Shown here: positions 1-8,463 of the stretch, in pieces | Layout of the letters: every line of letters starts with the position of its first letter | Numbering within the stretch: position 1 is the stretch's first letter | Assembly: GCF_039710355.1 (NCBI RefSeq) | Contig: NZ_JBDKWZ010000013.1 | Location: 146,792-210,791, forward strand | Length of the DNA: 64,000 nt | DNA from: Rapidithrix thailandica | GTDB lineage: Bacteria > Bacteroidota > Bacteroidia > Cytophagales > Flammeovirgaceae | Reading direction: 5' to 3' | The notes under the pieces: model-generated | What the model was told of the DNA's origin: nothing | Databases searched by the model: none | The model's input: only the letters and a program-made list of their open reading frames with translations | Made by a program: the position numbers and the translations under genes

Positions 1-455
1 TAAGGGGACCTCTTTATATATCCATTGTTTTTCCTGCAAGATGAGATAGATTTTAATTTGAAAAAGTTAACTTAGCAAGTGAGCCTGAAGCTAGTATCAG
101 GGCCAAGAGCCCTGAAAAATGACCATTGACCGGGGCTTTTCACAACCAAGCTTCAAAGTAAATAAATTCACAGCAAGTAACCACTCTTTCCTGCAAGCAT
201 CTTTTACATATGTCTGCCATTTTACGAATTTACTCAATGGTAGCCCTAACGTATGTTAATGCACTATCATTTGTGACTTGCATTTCCTTATTTTTGTATA
301 AAAAGTCCTAAATAATCCTTTCTCATTACTATCACTCAGTAGTAGTACAAATACTTCTTTCAATATTCTTATACATAATTTGGAAGTCAGTAAACCAATC
401 CTTTAGCGCACAACGGAAGAAAAACGTGTGCAGTGATCACCAACTTACTCGAAAC
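1..455. other. non-coding left edge
   Basis: I see no convincing gene here; every frame is interrupted by stops. A weak inverted repeat (AGCCC at 108-112, GGGCT at 133-137, then TTTT) could be the terminator of a gene lying left of the window. The 11-mer TTTCCTGCAAG occurs twice (near 31 and 187). The rest is AT-rich and presumably carries the promoter of the secreted LRR protein. Confidence 0.5.
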
Positions 456-3400
456 ATGAAAAGCAGGGTATACTTCTTACATGCTATCCTCAATTCTTTC
501 AGCCGAAAATTGATTTTGGTTTTGTGTATTTGTATGGGTACGCTAAATGCCTTTGCACAATCCGATGTGGCTACTTGTGCCGAAAAAGATTCACTTACTT
601 TAGTTACTTTATACAATACGTTGAATGGAGCCGCTTGGGCACAAGCCTGGAACCTTTCGGCACCTATGGAAAATTGGGAAGGGGTAGGTTTGAGTGAGGA
701 TCGCTGTGTGGAAACCTTACTGTTGAATAATAGAGGACTTGAGGGACAACTTCCCATAGAAATAGGTCAATTGGAAAACCTGGTGGCTTTGGACTTAAGT
801 AAAAATACGATTTCCGGAAACATTCCCCCGGAAATCGCTTTGTTGTCCAACTTAACAGAATTGCGCCTGGGCGAAAACCCCTTGACCGGTACTTTGCCTC
901 CCGAACTTGGAAACCTGACTGCTTTAAAACTATTAATTATCAATAAAGCCTCTTTGGAAGGTGCTATTCTGGTAGAGATGGCGGGTATGAGTAGTTTGGC
1001 TTGGCTGAACCTTTCGGAAAACCAACTTTCCGGCCTGCTTCCACAAGAGATAGGAAACCTGCTAGAATTGCAATTCCTTTTTCTCTTCCAAAACCAATTG
1101 ATGGGTGAAATTCCGGAAAGCATTGGGCTGTTGAAGAAATTGGAACGGCTGGACTTGCGAACCAATCAGTTAAGTGGCTCAATTCCCGATGCGCTTGGTG
1201 AGTTAGAAAGTCTCACCACTTTGCGTTTGGATGAGAACAAACTGACCGGAGGGTTGCCCGAGTCTCTTAAAAACCTTCCTAACCTTACGGATATTAATGT
1301 AAGAAACAATATGTTAGACCAACTGGGTGATTTTAGTAATTTCATCATTGACTATATCAATGTAATCAATAACCGGTTGACCTTTGAAGATCTCCTTCCC
1401 AATATGGATGTGTTTACCTCTGCAGCTCAGGGAGATTATGTCCCTCAGGCCAAGGTTGGTTCGAAGCAAACCGTAAGTTTGCAACCCGGGGATGATTATA
1501 TCATTGCTTTGAATATTGATAATCAACTTAACAGTAATGAGTATCGTTGGTTTCGAAACGGGCAAGAAATCGCCACTGGCAATGATAATTTGTATGAGTT
1601 CACCGATGTACAACCTCAGGATGCAGGAGTATATACCTGTGAAGTCACCAACCCCGGGGTGCCCGGGTTAGTGTTATATAGTTGGCCGGTGACGCTGATT
1701 GTTTCCAATGATCCGCTTCCGCGCATAGAAGTGTCGGCCAATGGGATTCTGATTCTCAATGGGGACCAAACGCCAGAGTCCTTGGATAATACGGATTTCG
1801 GGTTGGTGGGTATTGGCAACGATGCGATTCACGATTTTACCATTACCAATACGGGAACTGCTCCGTTGGTATTTGCCGGAAACCCTCCGGTACAACTGAC
1901 CGGGGAGCATGCCGGGGATTTTACAGTATTTTCTAATTTTCCATCGACTCTGGAAACAGGAGAAAGTGTTCGGTTCCGAGTGAAGTTTTCGCCCCAGGAA
2001 GAAGGACCTCGTGAGGCTTCGGTTTTGATCGTGCACAATGATGTGACCAATAGCCCCTTTACGTTCGCCATCCAAGGCACCGGAGTAAATGCAACCTTGA
2101 ACGCTCCCTCCGATTTGGTAGCGGAAGCAATTTCCGATTCGGAAATCCGATTGGAATGGGTTGACAACTCAAATTATGAGAATAAGTTTATTTTGGAGCG
2201 TTCCCTGGATCCCGGGTTTGTTCAGTTTACACCTATTGAAATCAGTGTGAACACAGAAACATATACGGATGAAGCGCTAATCTGTAATACTACTTACCAC
2301 TACCGGATCAAATCGGTAAACGGCTCTACCGAGTCTCCTTATACCGAACCGGCCCAGGCCACTACTCTTGGTTTGGAAAATGTGAATATAGAAGTTGATG
2401 GTTCATTGACACAGTGTGAAGGAGAAACGGATAATTTAACGCTTACAGCAGTTCCTTCAGGAGCGGGATATACTTATAGATGGCTGAAGAATGGGACGGC
2501 AACCAATTTTACATCTCAAGAGTTCTCTCCGGCCGCCACCGGAAATTATCAAGTAAAGGTAATTTCTCCGGGAGGAGCTTGCGAAGGCATATCAAAGGAA
2601 GTAGAAGTGGTGGTACTTGCCAAACCACAACCCGAAATATCCGGGCCGGAGGCAACATGTCCTGGGGCTACTAGTGTGTTTTATGAAGTGAGCAGCTCCT
2701 TTTCCAATAATATATATACTTGGGAAGTGATAGGGGGAGCTATAGTGAGCGGACAAGGTACCAAAAGGATTGAGGTAGATTGGGGAGAGGGTACTGAAGG
2801 AACGGTGAATGTGCTCGAACAAATCGGTGAAAGTGGTTGCCAGGGAGAAGCTTCTTTAGAAGTAGTTTTGGAACAAGGAGTGGCTCCGACAGTAAATCTG
2901 ACTTCCGATGCACCCGGTAACACACTTTGTAAAAACCAGACTGTGACCTTTACAGCGGAAGCGATGAATGCTGGCACGAACCCGGGTTTTCAATGGGAAG
3001 TAAATGGAGAAGTAAGAGCGGATGCGGGGAATGGAAGTACCTTTTCAACCAATGATTTGGCAAATGGAGACGAAGTTACTGTGAAGCTAATTCCCAGTGA
3101 CGATGCTTGTGGTAGCGCTACATCGGTTTCTTCTAACACAATTACCCTCCGGATAGACGATGTGAGTATTGCCTTTTCCCATCAAATGCAAGCCAGTAAC
3201 GAAGAGGGATACCCTGTAGCGTTTATCGATCAAACATCCGGCGGGGTGAAGGCCCGTACCTGGTATTTTGGCGATGCGCAAAACACCATGTCTACCGAAC
3301 AGGCACCTGTTTTTGTATATGAAACGCCGGGCCGCTATCCAGTGAAATTAATCATTGAGTCAGAAGGCGGGTGTATTGACAGCCTGGTACAAGAAATTGT

Positions 3401-3680
3401 GGTGGAGGAAATCATCGATATCAATATTATGAATGTGATTACTCCTAACGGAGATGGAAAAAACGATGCCTTGTTTATCACCAATATGGAGCTCTATACC
3501 GAAAATGAAGTGACGGTAATCAACCGATGGGGTTCGGAAGTGTTTTCGGGCAAAAATTATCAAAACAACTGGGAGGCTACTTATAAAGGGGAAACTCTTC
3601 CTCCCGGCACCTATGTATGTATACTCAAACTACTCGACCGCAATAAAGTCTTTAAACAAACGATTACCATCATTCGCTAA
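456..3680 (+). CDS. secreted leucine-rich-repeat/Ig-like protein with T9SS type B sorting domain
   Basis: A very long (1,074-residue) secreted surface protein, probably adhesive or substrate-binding. I chose the ATG at 456 because it opens with a basic signal peptide ending in NAFAQ; the frame also has a GTG at 426 without that property. Residues 80-290 hold eight or nine plant-type leucine-rich repeats of the LxxLxLxxNxLxGxIP pattern. An Ig-like segment follows (325-415), then a choice-of-anchor D/HYDIN-like segment (420-540), fibronectin type III (545-635) and several Ig/PKD modules. The last 80 residues are the gliding-motility-associated C-terminal domain (VITPNGDGKND, INRWG, LPPGTY), known to direct export through the type IX system. 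A PorP/SprF gene follows 9 bp later, the usual arrangement for type B substrates. The ligand cannot be read from the sequence. Confidence 0.9.
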   Translation: MKSRVYFLHAILNSFSRKLILVLCICMGTLNAFAQSDVATCAEKDSLTLVTLYNTLNGAAWAQAWNLSAPMENWEGVGLSEDRCVETLLLNNRGLEGQLPIEIGQLENLVALDLSKNTISGNIPPEIALLSNLTELRLGENPLTGTLPPELGNLTALKLLIINKASLEGAILVEMAGMSSLAWLNLSENQLSGLLPQEIGNLLELQFLFLFQNQLMGEIPESIGLLKKLERLDLRTNQLSGSIPDALGELESLTTLRLDENKLTGGLPESLKNLPNLTDINVRNNMLDQLGDFSNFIIDYINVINNRLTFEDLLPNMDVFTSAAQGDYVPQAKVGSKQTVSLQPGDDYIIALNIDNQLNSNEYRWFRNGQEIATGNDNLYEFTDVQPQDAGVYTCEVTNPGVPGLVLYSWPVTLIVSNDPLPRIEVSANGILILNGDQTPESLDNTDFGLVGIGNDAIHDFTITNTGTAPLVFAGNPPVQLTGEHAGDFTVFSNFPSTLETGESVRFRVKFSPQEEGPREASVLIVHNDVTNSPFTFAIQGTGVNATLNAPSDLVAEAISDSEIRLEWVDNSNYENKFILERSLDPGFVQFTPIEISVNTETYTDEALICNTTYHYRIKSVNGSTESPYTEPAQATTLGLENVNIEVDGSLTQCEGETDNLTLTAVPSGAGYTYRWLKNGTATNFTSQEFSPAATGNYQVKVISPGGACEGISKEVEVVVLAKPQPEISGPEATCPGATSVFYEVSSSFSNNIYTWEVIGGAIVSGQGTKRIEVDWGEGTEGTVNVLEQIGESGCQGEASLEVVLEQGVAPTVNLTSDAPGNTLCKNQTVTFTAEAMNAGTNPGFQWEVNGEVRADAGNGSTFSTNDLANGDEVTVKLIPSDDACGSATSVSSNTITLRIDDVSIAFSHQMQASNEEGYPVAFIDQTSGGVKARTWYFGDAQNTMSTEQAPVFVYETPGRYPVKLIIESEGGCIDSLVQEIVVEEIIDINIMNVITPNGDGKNDALFITNMELYTENEVTVINRWGSEVFSGKNYQNNWEATYKGETLPPGTYVCILKLLDRNKVFKQTITIIR

Positions 3681-3689
3681 CCAAAGACC

Positions 3690-4751
3690 ATGAAACGGCT
3701 AATGAATAAAGTTGTACTATTCCAGATAACATGTTTCTTTCTCCTTTCGCTTTCCATTGTCAAAGGGCAAGATATGCCGATCTTCAGTCAGAAGCTGACC
3801 AATGGTTTTTTATACAATCCTTCATTAGCCGGAGTAGCAGGGGGGAGCGCGATATTTTCCAACCAACGGATGTACTCCGAAACGATGGGAAATCCGGTCA
3901 CTAATTACCTCAGTGTCCAAGCACCTTTGATGCAAGGTCGTTTGGGAATAGGAGCTAACCTCTACACCGAAGAGGTGAATGTATTTAATTCCACACATTC
4001 ATCATTGGCCATGGCCTATCACTTGCCATTGATGCCGGGTGTAGGTTTTTCTATGGGAGTATCGGCTGAATACAATCAGCTGAAACTCGACTTGGATAAA
4101 GTATTGGTACAAGATTATTCCGATGAGTTGATATTGAATTACCCGGATGCCGGAAAAGTGGATTTTTCCTTTGGAGCGAATTTGCGAATGCGCTATCTGG
4201 AAATAGGAGGTTCTATCAACCGCTTGATGACCATGGCCAAATCGGATGAAGAGCAAACGTTGCTGGCTAATTATTATACAGTGTATGTAAATGGTTATTG
4301 GGATATAGATGCCCGGAATGTATTGGAGCCTTCCGTGTATTTCCGCCAACAGGCAATGGCCCCGTCTCATCTGGATATTGGCTTGTATTATATTTATAAT
4401 GATTTCCTGATTGCCGGAGCCTCTTACCGTACCAATTCGGTGATGAAAGGGAGTGTGGGCTTGAAGTTGATGAACCGCTATATCATTGCCTACACGCATG
4501 GTTTTATGCAAGATGCAAACCTGGCTCATTCTGGCAATACCAGTGAAATTACCTTGAGGTTTGACTTCTGGAATGATAAGAGTGTCAACCGGTTTCAGCT
4601 TGCCAAAGCAGAGGGTAGCAAAGGACTTCGTAGAAATAGCCAATACGACAGAATGCTGCGGGAAGCCCGGGACTTTACCGGACCGTATAAGCGTAAACCG
4701 AAATTCAAAAAACGAAAGCCCTGGAAACCTAAAAAGCATAAAAGAAGGTAG
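3690..4751 (+). CDS. PorP/SprF family type IX secretion membrane protein
   Basis: An outer-membrane protein of the PorP/SprF family (353 residues). Family members are needed for secretion or surface attachment of specific T9SS cargo, often the protein encoded next door. A signal peptide ends near VKGQ. The family hallmark follows (QKLTNGFLYNPSLAGVAGG), and then alternating strands suggest a beta-barrel to about residue 300. The gene starts 9 bp after the LRR protein, so the two are almost certainly one operon. The last 25 residues are unusual: almost all Lys, Arg and Pro, reading KRKPKFKKRKPWKPKKHKRR at the very end, beyond the barrel. Such a tail could face the periplasm and bind peptidoglycan or an acidic partner, but that is inference. 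Confidence 0.9.
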   Translation: MKRLMNKVVLFQITCFFLLSLSIVKGQDMPIFSQKLTNGFLYNPSLAGVAGGSAIFSNQRMYSETMGNPVTNYLSVQAPLMQGRLGIGANLYTEEVNVFNSTHSSLAMAYHLPLMPGVGFSMGVSAEYNQLKLDLDKVLVQDYSDELILNYPDAGKVDFSFGANLRMRYLEIGGSINRLMTMAKSDEEQTLLANYYTVYVNGYWDIDARNVLEPSVYFRQQAMAPSHLDIGLYYIYNDFLIAGASYRTNSVMKGSVGLKLMNRYIIAYTHGFMQDANLAHSGNTSEITLRFDFWNDKSVNRFQLAKAEGSKGLRRNSQYDRMLREARDFTGPYKRKPKFKKRKPWKPKKHKRR

Positions 4752-5085
4752 TTGTGGTTAGGGTGGTATTCAGAAGCTTTGTATCTTATAATATAAAGGG
4801 GTGTTAATCCGAGGGGAAATAGTATAAACACGAATGAGTAACATTTCTCGTACTTTCCCCAAAAACAAAAGGACCGTGTTTATATACAGATAGGTATTCA
4901 CAAATTCAACTCAACCAATAGCTTCCTCATAAAAGAATCACCAAATTTTTATTGAAAGCTTTATTCATTTACTTCCTTTGATCAGCATTTTCGAAAATAT
5001 ATAAGAACATCTAACAAGCAGATATCCAGAGAGTTCATGCTCTCCGGGTGAAAATTAAATTTGTTCATTACTCAACTAAAATTCC
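4752..5085. other. intergenic region with crossing inverted repeats
   Basis: No gene is visible in these 334 bases. Two inverted repeats overlap in a crossed arrangement: GGGGAAA (4813-4819) with TTTCCCC (4854-4860), and TATAAACACG (4823-4832) with CGTGTTTATA (4874-4883). They could form alternative hairpins or a pseudoknot in RNA. The region must also hold the promoter of the sulfotransferase. Confidence 0.4.
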
Positions 5086-5940
5086 ATGAATCAATCGCAA
5101 AACCTGCCCCGGTTTATCATTATTGGGGCAATGAAGGCAGCAACCACCAGCCTCTATTATTACCTTTCCAGGCATCCGGAAGTCAATATGTCCAGCAAGA
5201 AAGAAACAGACTTTTTTCTGGAACGGTGTTTCCACCAAGGGTTGGAGCATTATCAGGCTTATTTTGAAAATAACGATAAGGTAAAAGGGGAGGCGAGCAC
5301 CAACTATACAAAGTTTCCGCATTTTAAAGGAGTGCCGGAGCGCATTCGTTCGGTTATACCGGAAGTAAAGCTGATCTATATCCTACGGGATCCCATCGAA
5401 AGGCTTTCCTCCGAGATTCATCATGCTTGGGTGCAGGGCTACGAAACCAGAAGCCTTGAGCAAATTTTAGGCGATTTTGACAATAATAATTATGTGTACA
5501 TCAGTAAATATTACGAGCAGCTTTCGCAATACCTGAAGGTGTTTGATGAAAAACAATTGTTGATTTTAACGACCGAACAACTCAGGAAGGACCCGGAAAC
5601 AGCAATGCAGAAAACCTTTCGGTTTATAGGGGTTAATCCTGAATTTTCCAGTGAGGAGTTTCATAACAAGCTGCACGTATCTTCTCAGAAAACTCAAAAA
5701 ACGGGTTTGGGAAAAATGATTGACCAGATGGGTTGGATGCAAAGTGTGAAAAACGGAATACGGACTTTGTTGCCGGATCAAGCCTACAGCTCTTTAAAAG
5801 GCATTGCCAACCGGAAAGTCCCGAAGGTTGTACTGGAGTCGAACACCGTAGAACGTTTGTTAAATGAATTCAGGCCGGATGTAGACAAAATGCGTGAATT
5901 TACCGGCTATTCCTTTTCAGAGTGGAGGTATACCTATTAA
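5086..5940 (+). CDS. PAPS-dependent sulfotransferase
   Basis: A cytoplasmic-type sulfotransferase (284 residues) that would move sulfate from PAPS to a carbohydrate or other hydroxyl/amine acceptor. The 5'-phosphosulfate loop is at residues 9-22 (IIIGAMKAATTSLYYYL), and the 3'-phosphate segment near 97-112 (IYILRDPIERLSSEIHH) has the conserved Arg and Ser. The layout matches the heparan-sulfate N-sulfotransferase-like family of bacteria. No signal peptide or membrane segment is present. It stands alone: no PAPS synthesis, glycosyltransferase or polysaccharide genes lie nearby, so the acceptor is unknown. It converges on the gene downstream. Confidence 0.88.
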   Translation: MNQSQNLPRFIIIGAMKAATTSLYYYLSRHPEVNMSSKKETDFFLERCFHQGLEHYQAYFENNDKVKGEASTNYTKFPHFKGVPERIRSVIPEVKLIYILRDPIERLSSEIHHAWVQGYETRSLEQILGDFDNNNYVYISKYYEQLSQYLKVFDEKQLLILTTEQLRKDPETAMQKTFRFIGVNPEFSSEEFHNKLHVSSQKTQKTGLGKMIDQMGWMQSVKNGIRTLLPDQAYSSLKGIANRKVPKVVLESNTVERLLNEFRPDVDKMREFTGYSFSEWRYTY

Positions 5941-5969
5941 AACCGGGTAGGTATATATCACAAAAAAGT

Positions 5970-6027
5970 AAGGAAACCGGGAAAAATAGCGGTGTGTCAA
6001 CGAAGTACTTAATTTCCCGGTTTCCTT
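5970..6027 (-). terminator. terminator of the DUF6048-like gene, stem overlapping its last codons
   Basis: A perfect 15-bp inverted repeat (5970-5984 and 6013-6027; core AAACCGGGAAA). Read on the minus strand the second arm is followed by ACTTTTTTG, a U-tract. The first arm on that strand is the end of the coding sequence itself (RKPGN plus stop). Confidence 0.75.
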
Positions 6028-6749
6028 GGGCCTATCGGCAGACGGTACATAACAAAAAAATTATACCCCATACGGGTACTGTTTCCCTCTTTTCTTGGGC
6101 CGTATTCCGGAATGTCCGCCACATTCAAGGTTGGAGAATCGCTTACCGAAGCCAGGATCATAAAGCGAAAAGAAGATCCCAGGTAGAAATGCCGAAAGAG
6201 GTTAACCTGGATCCCCCCGGCCAGCTCCACAATATTGGCTGAAACCCCATTGACTTGGGTGTGTAACTCCCCGCCACCCCAATAACTGGAGTCGATAAGT
6301 GAGGTGCCGGCATGATCAAAGGTAGCGTGGGCATAACGCAAACCCAACGTAATCATATCGGTTTTACTGGCTTTGCGCAGGAAATTATAATCTATCCCAA
6401 ACCGTAAGTAGCTCCCTTTGCTTTCATAGTCAAACGTTTGAGCCCGGTCGGCCCGTTGAGTTTGATGTCTTCCGTATGCGGCCGAAACCAACCAGGTTCT
6501 GCTAAGCAACAGATCTGTGTAGGCTTCATAGCGAGTCACCTGGTCGTTTAGGGAGGTAAGTACCAGTGGGGCCAGATCCACTCCCAGTCCTACACTGTTA
6601 ATTTCCCAGTGGAAAGGTTCTTTAAGCTTTTTTTGAGGAGCTGTGGGCTCTACTGTTTTTTCCGGTTGAGGTGCTCCGGTTTGTTGTGCCAGGCCTATTC
6701 CCGAAGCCAACACCCACAAAAGACATATGTTAATAAAATATCTGTACAT
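6009..6749 (-). CDS. putative outer-membrane beta-barrel protein, DUF6048-like
   Basis: A 246-residue exported protein. I chose the ATG at 6749 because it begins a clear signal peptide (MYRYFINICLLWVLASG, cleavage after GLAQ); the upstream ATG at 6833 would place hydrophilic sequence ahead of it. After a Pro/Lys/Glu-rich linker come alternating amphipathic strands (VGLGVDLAPLV, SYLRFGIDYNFL, MITLGLRYAHA, HFYLGSSFRFM) typical of a small barrel. Its 20-bp overlap with the lipoprotein gene ending at 6730 implies translational coupling. The pair resembles the Bacteroidota DUF6452-DUF6048 pair, from memory of gene order rather than a search. The function is unknown. Confidence 0.7.
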   Translation of the reverse strand: MYRYFINICLLWVLASGIGLAQQTGAPQPEKTVEPTAPQKKLKEPFHWEINSVGLGVDLAPLVLTSLNDQVTRYEAYTDLLLSRTWLVSAAYGRHQTQRADRAQTFDYESKGSYLRFGIDYNFLRKASKTDMITLGLRYAHATFDHAGTSLIDSSYWGGGELHTQVNGVSANIVELAGGIQVNLFRHFYLGSSFRFMILASVSDSPTLNVADIPEYGPRKEGNSTRMGYNFFVMYRLPIGPRKPGN

Positions 6750-7197
6750 TATTTTTTTGTAAGGTATCATTATCAATGATATTGCTTTCCATAAACACAG
6801 AATCAAACGAAGAAGAGATGATTTGAACATCACTGAATTCTGTATAAGAAAAACAGTCCGGGCTATTTACCTGTACTTTTCGTTTATAACTCACACAAAG
6901 GGTATCCATTTCATCACTTTCGGGATAGGAAAAGTAAAAGGCTGTAGTATCGGCAAATTCCGACAAAGGCAAAGCCAACTTATTCAATAGAGTATCCCTG
7001 CTAATCAACAGTTGCGGATTGGCAATGCCTCCTACTTGGGCAAGGTCGATATTGGATTGCTCATACTTTTTCTCTTCCGCATTAAAAGAATAAAAAGCCA
7101 CCAATAAGCCTGTGCCGGGATTCACCTCCGGAGTACAGTCATTGCATGAACTACAGAGGTAAGCCATTAAAAATGAGATGAAAACTAACCTTTTCAT
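6730..7197 (-). CDS. putative lipoprotein, DUF6452-like
   Basis: A 155-residue exported protein. The N-terminus is a short hydrophobic signal followed by a cysteine cluster (LCSSCNDC); the first of these cysteines could be lipidated, though the lipobox is not classical. The CxxCTPEVN start and strand-rich body resemble the DUF6452 family of Bacteroidota, which has no assigned function. The gene overlaps the next one by 20 bp and is the promoter-proximal member of a two-gene operon. A likely -7 box lies upstream at 7217-7224 (TATCTTCG on the minus strand). Confidence 0.7.
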   Translation of the reverse strand: MKRLVFISFLMAYLCSSCNDCTPEVNPGTGLLVAFYSFNAEEKKYEQSNIDLAQVGGIANPQLLISRDTLLNKLALPLSEFADTTAFYFSYPESDEMDTLCVSYKRKVQVNSPDCFSYTEFSDVQIISSSFDSVFMESNIIDNDTLQKNNVQIFY

Positions 7198-7339
7198 AGA
7201 ATCGCTGTTTGATCTGCGAAGATAATAGAAATTAGAGATTTATTCTCTTCTCCCGACCTGATCCCTTTTCCTCTTCATAAAACTTGGGAATTTTTTAGTC
7301 GGTATACAGCTTTTCCAAAGATTATTCTATTTTTATCAT

Positions 7340-8335
7340 ATGATGGAAGCAACCTTGAACCAATTTAATCAGATCATACTGGAAGGCTCGCGAATCCTCC
7401 CTCAAGCAGTATGGTATCAAATTGACCTTCCCGAACAGGGAATTGTGGTCTTGGATTCATTTGTACTGAGAAATGAGTTTTCAGAAGGGTTTAAGGCCTC
7501 CACACACCTTCGCCTCATGTTGATGGAGAGCTTTTCGGAAGAGGATTGGGAAGTTTTACAAAAGCATCATAAGCAGACTTACAAACGCTTGCACAGTGAG
7601 TTGCCGGCTCCTCCTCCCAAAAGTAAGATCCTTTGCCATGTGGTGTGTACGGACGATGCCCAAACAGAACACAGTTATACCATCCTCAGAGAAATGGCGG
7701 AAAGGATTGCAAAGCTCAGGCATTGGGTGATATCCGATATCGCTATTAATAAACCCAACATACGATTGGCCGAAAACCTGGATATTCCATTGTATAAAAT
7801 CCCCGGAAAAAAATACCTGCCCAAAGACTTACCTCCACGGCCAATTGGCGTTTGGGTGAATGAATTGCAACACCAATTGGTGGTTTATACCAAGTCCTAC
7901 CCTTATTTTTTGGCCTTTGTATTGCTGCCGGTATTGTTAATGCTATTTGCCGTATCAGTGATTATGATCAATAATGAGTTGCCCTTATATTCGGTAATTC
8001 CGATCAATGTACTAGCCCTGTTCTTATTTTCCATTGCCTTTATGGTGGAATACCGGATTATCATAGACAATGCAGGGGTAGAATTGGAATGCAACAGCAT
8101 CTTATTTTGGTGGGTAAAACGCAACCGCTTTCGCGATTTTATGCCTTGGAATGCTATTGAAGAAATTCAAACGATGTCTTCCTCACGGGAAAAAACCGTA
8201 TTGGAAGACCATGTCGCCATCGTTTCGGACAATCACATCATCAGTGTACCCACCAAACACGCCCACTGGATATGGATGAAAATCATGGTGTGGCTTTCTG
8301 AAAACAGGGAACAGATTGGAAAACAGGATAAATAA
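7340..8335 (+). CDS. membrane protein with C-terminal PH-like domain, unknown function
   Basis: I do not recognise a named family for this 331-residue protein. The N-terminal 180 residues are soluble and mixed alpha/beta. Two membrane segments follow, near residues 193-215 (FLAFVLLPVLLMLFAVSVIMI) and 222-243. The C-terminal 90 residues (YRIIIDNAGVELECNSILFWW ... FMPWNAIEEIQTM) have the strand-rich, Trp-containing look of bacterial PH domains (YcxB/DUF304-like) that follow two transmembrane helices. The start is one of two adjacent ATGs. It is a single-gene unit between divergent and downstream promoters. The membrane topology is solid; the PH assignment is a fold guess. Confidence 0.6.
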   Translation: MMEATLNQFNQIILEGSRILPQAVWYQIDLPEQGIVVLDSFVLRNEFSEGFKASTHLRLMLMESFSEEDWEVLQKHHKQTYKRLHSELPAPPPKSKILCHVVCTDDAQTEHSYTILREMAERIAKLRHWVISDIAINKPNIRLAENLDIPLYKIPGKKYLPKDLPPRPIGVWVNELQHQLVVYTKSYPYFLAFVLLPVLLMLFAVSVIMINNELPLYSVIPINVLALFLFSIAFMVEYRIIIDNAGVELECNSILFWWVKRNRFRDFMPWNAIEEIQTMSSSREKTVLEDHVAIVSDNHIISVPTKHAHWIWMKIMVWLSENREQIGKQDK

Positions 8336-8428
8336 TATTCGTACGTAGTATTAGCTTTTATTTGTTTGAGTATGAGTGCATTACTTTGTTTAAAAGGATC
8401 TTTTTTTAATTAAAAGAATTTATATTCC

Positions 8429-8459
8429 TTGTAATTATTATCCATGGATGATAGTTTTG
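8429..8459 (+). promoter_or_regulatory. candidate promoter of the MarR gene
   Basis: TTG at 8429-8431, a 20-bp spacer, then TAGTTTTG at 8452-8459, fitting the Bacteroidota TTTG-N19-21-TAnnTTTG pattern. The -7 box ends four bases before the ATG at 8464, so the transcript would be nearly leaderless. Confidence 0.5.
8437..8452. promoter_or_regulatory. candidate MarR operator, site 1
   Basis: A palindrome centred on ATCCATGGAT lies between the -33 and -7 boxes of the MarR gene. A near copy (13 of 16 positions) occurs at 8925-8940, ahead of the FrnE-like gene. The position suits autorepression. Confidence 0.4.
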
Positions 8460-8463
8460 TGCT

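Noticed and set aside
964..2167. Several minus-strand frames of 60-130 codons under the LRR protein
   Set aside because: They are shadows of the repeated LRR codons; none has a signal, motif or separate promoter.
4002..4739. 245-codon minus-strand open frame under the PorP/SprF gene
   Set aside because: It lies entirely antisense to a convincing gene, lacks any recognisable motif, and its codon pattern follows from the complementary frame.
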